64,000 bases of DNA, taken from the NCBI RefSeq assembly GCF_041021895.1, contig NZ_CP157429.1, positions 1 through 64,000 on the forward strand, read 5' to 3'. The stretch is from Acinetobacter sp. XH1741 (lineage in GTDB: Bacteria; Pseudomonadota; Gammaproteobacteria; Pseudomonadales; Moraxellaceae). The stretch's first letter is position 1. The number at the start of each line of letters is the position of its first letter. Below, piece after piece: positions 1 to 7,253 of the stretch. The translations under genes and the position numbers were made by a program. The notes beneath the pieces were generated by a model. It saw nothing but the letters and a program-made list of their open reading frames with translations. It was not told the origin of the DNA and made no database searches.

Positions 1-260
1 GTATAAAAATAATGTCATTGAATGTGATCATGGTAAGTTAAAGCGGATCATCAGGGCCACATTAGGATTCAAATCTATGAAGACGGCTTATGCCACAATT
101 AAAGGTATTGAAGTCATGCGTGCACTACGTAAAGGACAAGCATCGTCATTTTATTATGGTCAGCCTCAAGGTGAAGTGTGTCTAATCAACAGGGTTTTCG
201 GTCTCTAAGCACTTTTAAAAAGGAACTTCATCGACTCAAATCTCTATTTGCAACAGTGCC
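1..260 (+). mobile_element. IS6-family element, 3' end only (cut by window edge)
   Basis: The last part of an IS6-family transposase runs in from the left edge and stops at 206-208. It is followed by the right terminal repeat ending in TATTTGCAACAGTGCC at 260. The coding part is nearly identical to the end of the intact copy at 3132-3836, differing at a few bases. The rest of the element lies outside the window, so it may be intact there. The orientation is the same as that of the copy at 3070-3888. Confidence 0.9.
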
Positions 261-366
261 AAATTTTTTTGCCTTTTAATCACGGTTTTTGAAATTAGCC
301 AATAATAATCTCTACAGATGAAATAAATTTATTATAATCATCCTGATAACAAAAAGGATATACCTT

Positions 367-1068
367 GTGCGCCATTCTTATCATATTGAAAAACATTACA
401 TCGAACGTGCGGGATGGTTGCGTGCAGCTGTGCTGGGGGCAAATGACGGGATTATTTCAGTCACAAGTCTCGTGGTGGGAATCGCAGCCAGTGGAGCATC
501 TACCCATACTGTACTGGTGACCTGTATCGCCGGATTAATATCTGGAGCTGCATCGATGGCTGCAGGTGAATACATCTCCGTTAAATCGCAACAAGACATT
601 GAAAAGAATGATCTGCAGATGGAAGAACGTGAACTGCAACGCCATCCTGAACATGAATTAAATGAGCTAAAAAATATTTACATACAGCGTGGATTACAAC
701 CCGCTTTAGCGCAAGAAGTCGCGCAACAACTGACTGCACACAATGCTTTAGATGCACATGCGCGTGATGAAATTGGTATTTCAGATCATACTTCTGCCCA
801 GCCGTTTCGTGCTGCCTTCTCTTCAGCCATTGCATTTACTGTAGGCTCATTATTTCCTTTAATTTCAATTATGCTTCTGCCTGAGCGATACTTAGAGAAA
901 GGCGTCATGCTGATTGGGGTATTAAGTCTCGGAATTATGGGTGCCTTGGCCAGTTATGCGGGCGGCGCCAGTATTTGGAGAGGTTCGATTCGGGTAATGA
1001 TTTGGGGTATTATTGCCATGTTATTCAGTGCTTGGATTGGATCATTATTTAATGTTGCGGTGGCATAA
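367..1068 (+). CDS. VIT1/CCC1-family iron/manganese transporter
   Basis: A 233-residue membrane protein of the VIT/CCC1 family, whose members move Fe(II) or Mn(II) across a membrane. The N-terminal stretch ending in RAAVLGANDGIISVTSLVVG is the family hallmark. About five membrane segments are visible (near residues 18-45, 48-70, 150-172, 178-200 and 208-230), with a charged helical cytoplasmic region at 75-145 that binds metal in characterised members. The start is GTG at 367, supported by the AAAAGGA ribosome site at 350-356. The gene stands alone behind an IS6 end. The family call is firm; the metal and direction of transport are not shown by the sequence. Confidence 0.88.
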   Translation: MRHSYHIEKHYIERAGWLRAAVLGANDGIISVTSLVVGIAASGASTHTVLVTCIAGLISGAASMAAGEYISVKSQQDIEKNDLQMEERELQRHPEHELNELKNIYIQRGLQPALAQEVAQQLTAHNALDAHARDEIGISDHTSAQPFRAAFSSAIAFTVGSLFPLISIMLLPERYLEKGVMLIGVLSLGIMGALASYAGGASIWRGSIRVMIWGIIAMLFSAWIGSLFNVAVA

Positions 1069-1150
1069 GATCCTTTTTTGTATAATCCAAATATTCCCAC
1101 TCCATGAGGAGTATAGATAATAAGTCTATAGAAATACCTGACCTATCTGA

Positions 1151-1174
1151 CATGCTTTATATCAATAAAGCATG
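1151..1174. terminator. Hairpin between convergent genes
   Basis: A perfect 10-bp inverted repeat (CATGCTTTAT / ATAAAGCATG) with a 4-nt loop lies between the convergent transporter and cytochrome genes. There is no clear T-run after it on either strand, so it is only a possible bidirectional terminator. Confidence 0.45.
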
Positions 1175-1222
1175 TTGTTCTAGGTGAACAATATGCCTAT
1201 TTTCTATAGTTATAGATCTAAA

Positions 1223-1735
1223 TCATTTCATTTTTTTAAAAAGCATACTTTTTAATACATTATCTTTGAAAATAAAATGGTGGATTAATGCAGCACAAGC
1301 ATGTAAACCTACGACTGTAATAAAGAAGTTACCTAAAAATTGATGCATCTGACCAATATATTTAACCTCTCTAACACTGCTCAAAAGTGGCAAATTTAAA
1401 GAGAATACTTGGAAGTTATCAGTGAAACTCGATAATGCAAGCCAGCCCGCTATTGGAACGACACATAAACTTACGTAAAGCGTAAATCTGACAATTTTAA
1501 ATAATTTTATTTGATACGGATTAATGATCTCATTTTGAGGAATACTTCTTTTATAGAGAAAAACAACACTCAACCGCACGAAAAATAGAATAAATATTGA
1601 AATTCCACCTATAACATGAATCTGGCCCTGCAAACCTGTTCTTGTTGGATCTCCACTCGTCAAATATACAATTACAACTAAAACAAAGGTAATCCAGTGC
1701 ATTATTATCATAGGTTTAGGATAATTATTGTTCAT
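1223..1735 (-). CDS. Cytochrome b561 family protein
   Basis: A 170-residue, four-helix membrane protein of the cytochrome b561 (CybB-like) family. Such proteins carry two b-type hemes and pass electrons from ubiquinol in the inner membrane. Histidines suitable as heme ligands sit at the expected places: H13 in helix 1 (MIIMHWITF), H40 (GQIHVIGG), and H130 and H144 in the last helices (MHQFLGN, GLHACAAL). The length matches the family. The ATG at 1735 is preceded by AGGAAAAAAAT. The partner of the electron transfer cannot be read from the neighbours, since an IS3 element follows directly upstream. Confidence 0.85.
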   Translation of the reverse strand: MNNNYPKPMIIMHWITFVLVVIVYLTSGDPTRTGLQGQIHVIGGISIFILFFVRLSVVFLYKRSIPQNEIINPYQIKLFKIVRFTLYVSLCVVPIAGWLALSSFTDNFQVFSLNLPLLSSVREVKYIGQMHQFLGNFFITVVGLHACAALIHHFIFKDNVLKSMLFKKMK

Positions 1736-1759
1736 ATTTTTTTCCTGAATTTTAAATAT

Positions 1760-2725
1760 TGATGTGTGTTGATAAAAACGGAGGCTTTCGCTTGGGAGGA
1801 TTCTAGACAGCCAACCTGTAAAAGTCCTCTGCCATTTGATTTGGTGTCTTAAAATCCAATCCTTTTTGGATTCTTTGCTGATTATAAAATAGCTCTATGT
1901 ATTTTGTAATATCTGCTTTCGCTTTTTCCCTCGTTTCATAAGTACGATGGTGTATAAGTTCATTCTTTAATATGCCCCAGAAGCTTTCAATTGGTGCATT
2001 ATCAAAGCAGTCTCCACGCTTACTCATTGAACCTTGAAAATCATATTTTTCAATCATATTTCGATATACATGACTGCAATATTGACTGCCTCTGTCTGAG
2101 TGAACAATTAAGCCTTGTGGCGGTTTTTGATTCCGAATAGCCATTTTAAGAGCATCACAGACCAACTGTGCTGTCATACGTTCATTTAGACTATAGCCAA
2201 CAACCTGCTTTGTATAAAGATCCTTTGAAGCAGCCAGATATAGCCATCCTTCGTTTGTCCAAATGTAGGTAATGTCACTTACCCACGCGTGGTTTGGAGT
2301 GCTCACGTTAAATTTTTGCTCTAATAAGTTTTTGTAGACGGGACGGTTGTGATCACTGTTTGTTGTTCTTTTAAAGCGCTTATGGCGCTTGCAAAAGAGT
2401 TTATTGACCTTCTTTATTGTACGTACTGCATATTGGCTAATTTGAACACCTTGAGCGTGTAAATGCTTACTCAGGCGAATATAGCCATAGCTTTCATTGG
2501 TCTCCTGATGTGCTATTTTCACCATGATAGTCTGCTGATTTCTTCGAATTTGTTTTTGGCTTAAGCCACTTTTCAACCACTCATAAAATCTTGATACTGA
2601 AACTTTTAACAGCTTCGCCATCATGGTGATTGGGTATGTATCTTTATACTGTTTCATGCAGGCGTACCTCACTGACTTTCTTTGGCAAAGTACGCTACTG
2701 CTTTTTTTAAGAATTCTCTTTGACA
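1760..2725 (-). mobile_element. IS3-family element truncated at its 5' end
   Basis: This is a second copy of the IS3-type element found complete at 59588-60861. Its right terminal repeat begins with TGATGTGTGTTGAT at 1760 and resembles both ends of the complete copy. At the other side homology stops near 2725, inside the last 20 or so codons of orfA, so most of orfA and the left end are missing. Beyond that point lies the tail of an unrelated membrane protein gene. Confidence 0.85.
1803..2657 (-). CDS. IS3-family transposase OrfB
   Basis: A 284-residue integrase-core transposase, the same length as the OrfB at 59965-60819 and similar throughout. The three catalytic acidic residues are visible in SDITYIW, HSDRGSQY and NAPIESFW. 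An A-rich slippery run (TTAAAAAAAG) precedes the gene in the remaining orfA tail, as expected for a -1 frameshift fusion in this family. With orfA missing the element should not be able to move by itself. I chose the ATG at 2657 because it aligns with the other copy; an open frame extends to 2726 through the orfA tail. Confidence 0.9.
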   Translation of the reverse strand: MKQYKDTYPITMMAKLLKVSVSRFYEWLKSGLSQKQIRRNQQTIMVKIAHQETNESYGYIRLSKHLHAQGVQISQYAVRTIKKVNKLFCKRHKRFKRTTNSDHNRPVYKNLLEQKFNVSTPNHAWVSDITYIWTNEGWLYLAASKDLYTKQVVGYSLNERMTAQLVCDALKMAIRNQKPPQGLIVHSDRGSQYCSHVYRNMIEKYDFQGSMSKRGDCFDNAPIESFWGILKNELIHHRTYETREKAKADITKYIELFYNQQRIQKGLDFKTPNQMAEDFYRLAV

Positions 2726-2952
2726 ATAGTTCTTTTCTTAAGACACTATCAATTAATAAGTTTCATGATCTAAAAGTTATTATATTACATGTATCTATTA
2801 TAGTTATAGTCATCTTGTTTTTAGAAGATATTGTTGTTTTTGGTGGAACTTTAGCCAACTTATATGCTGGTATTTCTTCTAGCCTAGTCATATTAGCAAT
2901 AATTTTTACTTGTAAGCTATTAGATAATGATCATCACAAAGACGATGAATAA
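2725..2952 (+). pseudogene. 3' fragment of a YqhA/UPF0114-like membrane protein gene
   Basis: The last 75 or so codons of a membrane protein, cut off by the truncated IS3 element. The readable part has two hydrophobic helices around a short FLEDIVVFGGTL segment and ends in a charged tail (DNDHHKDDE). The pattern resembles the C-terminal half of the YqhA/UPF0114 (COG2862) family, but this is from memory and only moderately sure. No start codon or promoter remains, so it is unlikely to be expressed as a working protein. Confidence 0.45.
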
Positions 2953-3020
2953 CTTAAATCGCAAGGACTCATTTATAATTACTCTTTTATTTGAGCATTT
3001 AATTGAAGTTAAGATTAGAG

Positions 3021-3069
3021 GGCACTGTTGCAAATAGAGATTTGAGTCGATGATGTTCCCTTTAAAAAG
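3021..3069 (-). repeat. 49-bp inverted remnant of an IS6-family right end
   Basis: The sequence from GGCACTGTTGCAAATA at 3021 to 3069 is the reverse complement of the right end of the adjacent IS6 element (about 3840-3888). It abuts the left end of that element head on, so it is a leftover of an oppositely oriented copy. Confidence 0.85.
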
Positions 3070-3888
3070 GGCACTGTTGCAAATAACCACGAATGGTAAG
3101 CTGAAGACTGTTTTAGCTAAAGGTGCAGCATATGAATCCTTTCCATGGTCGGCATTTTCAGGGCGAAATCATTCTTTGGGCTGTGCGCTGGTATTGTAAA
3201 TATGGCATTAGCTATCGTGAACTGCAGGAAATGCTGGCCGAACGGGGTGTGAATGTTGATCACACGACTATTTACCGTTGGGTTCAACGTTATGCTCCTG
3301 AAATAGAAAAACGTTTACGCTGGTATTGGCGTAATCCTACAGATCTGAGCTCGTGGCATATTGATGAAACCTATGTAAAAGTGAATGGACGATGGTCTTA
3401 TCTGTATCGTGCAGTCGATCAACGTGGCGATACCATTGATTTTTATCTTTCTTCTAGACGTAATACCAAATCAGCATATTGTTTTCTTGGAAAAATTTTA
3501 AATAATGTGAAGAAGTGGCAAATTCCACAAGTGATCAACACGGATAAAGCACCCACATATGGACGTGCTTTATCACGGTTAAAACGGGAAGGTAAATGTC
3601 CACCAGACCTTGAGCACAGGCAGATTAAGTATAAAAATAACGTGATTGAATGTGATCATGGCAAGCTAAAGCGGATCATCAGGGCCACATTAGGATTCAA
3701 ATCTATGAAGACGGCTTATGCCACAATTAAAGGTATTGAAGTCATGCGTGCACTACGTAAAGGACAAGCATCGTCATTTTATTATGGTCAGCCTCAGGGT
3801 GAAGTGTGTCTAATCAACAGGGTTTTCGGTCTCTAAGTACTTTTTAAAGGGAACATCATCGACTCAAATCTCTATTTGCAACAGTGCC
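3070..3888 (+). mobile_element. Complete IS6-family insertion sequence (IS1006/IS1008 type)
   Basis: An 819-bp element bounded by GGCACTGTTGCAAATA at 3070 and its reverse complement ending at 3888. The length and terminal repeats fit the IS1006/IS1007/IS1008 group common in Acinetobacter. The flanking octamers (TTAAAAAG and ACTTCACA) do not match, so the element is not in its original insertion context; recombination or replicative cointegration with another copy is likely. Confidence 0.92.
3132..3836 (+). CDS. IS6-family transposase
   Basis: A 234-residue DDE transposase. The N-terminal part (FHGRHFQGE...WYCKYGISYREL) holds the helix-turn-helix and the catalytic residues lie in WHIDETY, INTDKAP and NVIECDHGK. 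IS6 enzymes act by replicative transposition and cointegration, which explains repeated copies in the same orientation at both ends of accessory segments. The start at ATG 3132 matches the usual family N-terminus; an upstream in-frame start at 3123 would add three residues. Confidence 0.93.
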   Translation: MNPFHGRHFQGEIILWAVRWYCKYGISYRELQEMLAERGVNVDHTTIYRWVQRYAPEIEKRLRWYWRNPTDLSSWHIDETYVKVNGRWSYLYRAVDQRGDTIDFYLSSRRNTKSAYCFLGKILNNVKKWQIPQVINTDKAPTYGRALSRLKREGKCPPDLEHRQIKYKNNVIECDHGKLKRIIRATLGFKSMKTAYATIKGIEVMRALRKGQASSFYYGQPQGEVCLINRVFGL

Positions 3889-4049
3889 ACTTCACAGTAG
3901 GTCTTGAATACAACTTCTAAGTTCGACATTGAAATACAAGCTGAATTTTAGCCAATTTCACTAGAACTGACTTGAAAAATAATGAGATAAAACCTAGCCT
4001 GAGTATATTCGGTTGGGTTTTTCTTATGTGTATTTTTTAGCGAATTGCA

Positions 4050-4249
4050 AAGAAATTAAATTGGTCAGATCATCGTTATCTTATTGTTATCATATGGACT
4101 GGTATTTATATAAAATCAGGCATTTAGTTGAAAATATGTTTTGTAGATTAAAACAATTTAGAGGGATAGCTACTCGATATGACAAGCTCAAAAGAAATTA
4201 TCAAAGTGCTGTTGCCTTAGCCTGTATATTTTTATGGCTACCTTTATAG
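4050..4249 (+). pseudogene. C-terminal remnant of an IS5-family transposase
   Basis: About 60 codons encode the tail typical of IS5-family enzymes: HLVENMFCRLKQFRGIATRY followed by DKLKRNYQSAVALACIFLWL. The first catalytic residues and any start are missing; the acidic residue in HLVENMF is the last of the DDE triad. A similar tail occurs in the decayed element at 50440-51269. No terminal repeat could be assigned. Confidence 0.75.
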
Positions 4250-4461
4250 GTTTAATTATGAACAGTAAATGTCAACAGACCCTAATTGAATCTGAAAAAG
4301 ATTATCCTTCTACTTGGGCAGCAATCACAGCTATTGATCCTAAAATCGGTTGTACTCCTGAAACATTGCGTGTTTGGTATCAAAAATATTTAGATCAACA
4401 AAATCCTGTCAAAATACAACAGATATCTGATCAAGAAAAAATGAAGGGTAATCCCCCCTAA
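4249..4461 (+). pseudogene. Truncated IS3-family OrfA
   Basis: About 70 codons encode the N-terminal helix-turn-helix of an IS3-family OrfA, recognisable from PSTWAAITAIDPKIGCTPET and LRVWYQKYLDQQNP. The frame stops after EKMKGNPP, before the leucine zipper and frameshift region that a complete OrfA needs, and no OrfB follows. It directly adjoins the IS5 tail upstream. Confidence 0.7.
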
Positions 4462-4569
4462 AATACTAGCTCTTTAAAAGAGGCAGTATTATGCTTTTAC
4501 AACATGGTGTTTAACTTGAGAAACTGAATTTAAAACAATCTACTGTAACTCTTCCAGACAGATATGAAA

Positions 4570-5196
4570 TTAATCCACCCCTAGCCCCTTAAACACAGCA
4601 TCTACCGGATCTGCATAAAAGCTGGTCTGGAACTTGGTAAACAGTTCCACAGGAATCGTTGGGATATCTGCCGCACTACTCATTGGCAAAGCAACCTTCT
4701 TGGCACCCGCATCAAAAGCAACTTGCAGACATTCGGCAATACTTTCCACCGGTGTCACTGAACCACCCAAGCTCATATCACCCAGTACCACCATCTGACT
4801 TTGAACCGATCGTCCTAAGAGGCCAGAAGCGAAAGCCACTAAACTTGGCAGAGCAAGATGGCTGAGCGGGCCGGTATTCTGTAATTCCACCACATGTAAA
4901 TGGAAATCATGTTCCAGCACCTTACTCCCCCCCGAGATCCGGGATGCATTGGCCTTGAAGTAATCAAAAGCAATCTTGACCTGCTCTTTGGCACTACTTG
5001 AATTCCATAAGCCAGATGTCGCCAATTTTCCTGAACCTTTAGTGACTTGAAGTTCTAAGCGGTATAAGCCTGGCATGCCCTTATTACTGAGGCCAATGGT
5101 ATACAGGAAGCCTGGTTTAGCAGGACCTTCGGGAATAAGTCCACCTCCACCCTGCTCTTTGACTGAGACAAAATGTTCTTCTCCAGAAAATCTGAC
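4570..5196 (-). pseudogene. brxL: brxL 3' fragment (BREX Lon-like C-terminal domain)
   Basis: About 208 codons encode the C-terminal Lon-protease-like domain of BrxL from type I BREX phage defence. Visible landmarks are VSVKEQGGGGLIPEG, GMPGLYRLELQVTKGSGKL, the HLHVVELQNTGP segment, MVVLGDMSLGG, and the ending SSAADIPTIPVELFTKFQ...DPVDAVFKGLGVD. The AAA+ ATPase half of BrxL is missing. The fragment is fused out of frame to the start of brxA near 5182-5196. A separate frame from an internal ATG (168 codons, 4570-5076) might still be translated, but it would lack the motor domain. It is a relic, not a working BrxL. Confidence 0.85.
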
Positions 5197-5567
5197 CAGA
5201 TATAACTGTCCAGGTATTGAGCCTGAGAGATATAGGCCTCTCTCATCACCGTTTCCATAAACTCAATCAGTAAAAGGTTCCGTTCTAAAGCCCCACAAAA
5301 AGCCACCTGGGTCGCCAGCTCATCATCGCCATCACGCAAAGCTTTCCAGAAATCAGGTTCTAAACGCTCCAGGCGCTTGCGAATAGCGGTGGCATTGCGT
5401 TGCGCCGAAGCCGCAGTTCTTTTTTGCAGAATATTGTCAATCTGAATGGCCTGATGCCATTGTTCTGGAGTCGCTTCTCGTAATAACAGATCCGCGATCA
5501 GCCGGCTTTCACGCACCATCAGGGAGCCACCAATCAGGTCACTGTCATAATGAAATTGTTCTAACAT
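5055..5567 (-). pseudogene. brxA: brxA 5' part fused to out-of-frame brxL sequence
   Basis: The first 125 or so codons match BrxA (DUF1819), a small DNA-binding protein of BREX operons: YDSDLIGGSLMVRESRLIAD, LLREATPEQWHQAI, NILQKRTAASAQRNATAIRKRL and the DGDDELATQ segment are typical. Homology ends near WSDFLEKN (about 5180-5196); the remaining 40 codons are brxL read in the wrong frame and end at 5055. The start at ATG 5567 has a good ribosome site (AGGAGATTGGCC) 10 nt after the brxR stop. Full BrxA is about 200 residues, so roughly the last third is lost, along with brxB, brxC, pglX and pglZ. Confidence 0.85.
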
Positions 5568-5577
5568 GGCCAATCTC

Positions 5578-6444
5578 CTATGAGGCCTGATCAAACAGGT
5601 AAGACGACAGCTTTTCGATATCTGAGCGTTGTAGTACCAAGGGATATTTCAAGGCATCATCCGCCTCAGCCAGCGTGATCGCGGCCTGATAGCGCTGCAA
5701 GGTATAGTGAGCCAGGGCTTTTTTCACCGGAATCTGTAATCTGCCATCAGGCATGCCGAAGTCTTTTTCGACCAGCGCTTTTTGAGCTTCATTCAATTTT
5801 GGATTCGGGATCAGCGTCAGTACAATTTCTTCATGCCATTGCTGATCCTGAGCAGGGTCTACTGACTCAATCGCCACCACAACAGGTGTGCGATCAATTC
5901 TGGAGAGTAAAAAGTCCTTAAACTGCTTGCTCTGATGGCAATAGGCACGGACATGCCAGCGAAAACCGGTATACACCAGGGTATGTGGGGAAATCATGCG
6001 TTCATGCCACTGCGGATTCTGCATGGAGGCATAAATAATTTTGAGACAGCTTTGTGTTCGACAGGCACGCAACACTTCCCTGATGACTTCAGGACGCACA
6101 CTGCGATCAGGTAATTGAACTGCTGCAAGATTCGGTTCTGGCATCGCAATCAGGGCATGCGATTCACTGACCAAGCCCGAGAGCATATTGAGATATTCAT
6201 TGATATGCGCTGTAGTCAGTACAGGCTGGAAGCTGGCTTTAGGCACATAACCCTTGACTGAGGGATCATGAATCAAGGCATCGGGGTTATACAGCGTATT
6301 ATAGCGCTTGATATCCGCAGAAGCCTGTTGTCGACTCAGTCCAAACCAGCTCATCAAACGATTGGTAACCAAACGACCTTCCCAATATGCAAGGAGCTCG
6401 ATCGCCCGCATCCTAAGAAGCACCTCATGCTTATCTGTCGTCAT
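5578..6444 (-). CDS. brxR: BrxR-type WYL-domain transcriptional regulator of BREX
   Basis: A 288-residue regulator with an N-terminal winged helix (about residues 1-75, including RLVTNRLMSWFGLSRQQASAD), a WYL domain (about 115-190, with PHTLVYTGFRWHVRAYC) and a C-terminal extension. Proteins of this architecture sit first in many BREX loci and bind an inverted repeat upstream of themselves; BrxR from an Acinetobacter BREX system has been characterised. Here it directly precedes the brxA remnant. An in-frame TTG at 6459 would add five residues; I prefer the ATG at 6444. The gene appears intact although the defence genes it controlled are gone. Confidence 0.85.
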   Translation of the reverse strand: MTTDKHEVLLRMRAIELLAYWEGRLVTNRLMSWFGLSRQQASADIKRYNTLYNPDALIHDPSVKGYVPKASFQPVLTTAHINEYLNMLSGLVSESHALIAMPEPNLAAVQLPDRSVRPEVIREVLRACRTQSCLKIIYASMQNPQWHERMISPHTLVYTGFRWHVRAYCHQSKQFKDFLLSRIDRTPVVVAIESVDPAQDQQWHEEIVLTLIPNPKLNEAQKALVEKDFGMPDGRLQIPVKKALAHYTLQRYQAAITLAEADDALKYPLVLQRSDIEKLSSYLFDQAS

Positions 6445-6508
6445 ATACCAATCAGTCAATAAATAGCAGTTTTAAGATTACCCTACAGCAAATATACAGT
6501 AAAGATTT

Positions 6509-6580
6509 TTGACGGTATTTAAAGGTAGTATTGCAATCATCAGATAAAAAATATACTAGTATCCTGATGATAGCCGTCAA
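6509..6580. promoter_or_regulatory. Nested inverted repeats upstream of brxR (candidate BrxR operator)
   Basis: An outer repeat (TTGACGGTAT at 6509-6518, ATAGCCGTCAA at 6570-6580, one-base indel) encloses an inner repeat (ATCATCAGATA at 6536-6546, TATCCTGATGAT at 6560-6571, one-base indel). They lie between the divergent brxR and DUF4236 genes. Position and symmetry fit an autoregulatory BrxR site; binding is inferred. Confidence 0.55.
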
Positions 6581-6652
6581 AGTACGATCTCTAGCAGATC
6601 ATGGATCCTGGTATAGCGCGTGAATTGAGCTAAGTTTTAGAATGAGAGCAAT

Positions 6653-6982
6653 ATGGGTTTTAGATTTCGTAAAAGTATTAAATTATTCCCGGGTTTTAAA
6701 ATTAATCTGACCCATAAAGGCATCAGCAGTGCCAGCATTGGCAAACCTGGTGCTTCTCTAAATATTGGGAAAAAAGGTACGCGAACCAGTGTCGGCATTC
6801 CAGGTACGGGACTATCTTACTCTAAACACCAACCTTACTCTAAAAAGACCCGTGTTCCACAACCGACATCGCTAGAACACACGGAATATAATCCTCAGAA
6901 TTTAGAACAACCGAAGACAAAGATCTGGCCTTGGATTATTTTTGGAATATTGTGTTTTATGGTGGGTGCCGTCATTTTTTAG
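6653..6982 (+). CDS. DUF4236 domain protein with C-terminal membrane anchor
   Basis: A 109-residue protein. Residues 1-58 form a DUF4236 domain, recognisable from GFRFRKSIKLFPGFKINLT, SIGKPGASLNIGKKG and TSVGIPGTGLSY. A proline/threonine-rich linker follows, and a single membrane helix ends the protein (about residues 91-109). DUF4236 proteins are widespread and of unknown function. The gene is divergent from brxR and shares its regulatory region, so co-regulation is possible. The region just before the ATG has no strong ribosome site (GAGAGCAAT). Confidence 0.8.
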   Translation: MGFRFRKSIKLFPGFKINLTHKGISSASIGKPGASLNIGKKGTRTSVGIPGTGLSYSKHQPYSKKTRVPQPTSLEHTEYNPQNLEQPKTKIWPWIIFGILCFMVGAVIF

Positions 6983-7002
6983 CAAGAACCGCATTGTATT
7001 TT

Positions 7003-7037
7003 AATCAAAAAAAATGCCCAGATGGATGAATGGGCAA
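7003..7037 (-). terminator. Intrinsic terminator, minus strand
   Basis: On the minus strand TGCCCATTCATCCATCTGGGCA folds into a hairpin followed by a run of eight T. The same terminator type follows the intact HNH segment at 8850-8880, and the bases between are also alike. It closes the decayed HNH remnant upstream of it. Confidence 0.7.
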
Positions 7038-7094
7038 ACTAAGGAATTAATATCCTTCAGAAACTCCAGCGCAATTCTCGCTACTTTCAGTAAG

Positions 7095-7209
7095 CGACTC
7101 TGGCTCAATCATGAGGGTCTGACTCAATCGAATCGAGGTAAATCGATCCATCACAATTGGAGCAGAAATTATGCTTGAATACATTCTTGGATGATGCTGA
7201 AAAGTCTTT
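7095..7209 (-). pseudogene. Decayed duplicate of the HNH-domain 3' end
   Basis: On the minus strand this stretch reads KDFSASSKNVFKHNF, then CSNCDGSIYLDSIESD and a stop. It aligns with the end of the split DUF262-HNH gene (KAFSALTKSLLKHNF, CLICDGLIYLDSTESD). The catalytic His/Asn part is deleted, and the following DNA and terminator resemble those after the intact copy. It is therefore the remnant of a second, related gene in the same orientation. Confidence 0.65.
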
Positions 7210-7253
7210 GAGTTTTAATCAATAAATAAGAGTATTCATGTCTACCCTCAACT

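Noticed and set aside
1..3888. IS6-bounded compound transposon carrying the VIT and cytochrome genes
   Set aside because: Two IS6 copies in the same orientation are present, but the flanks show no matching 8-bp duplication and the left copy is cut by the window edge, so it cannot be supported.
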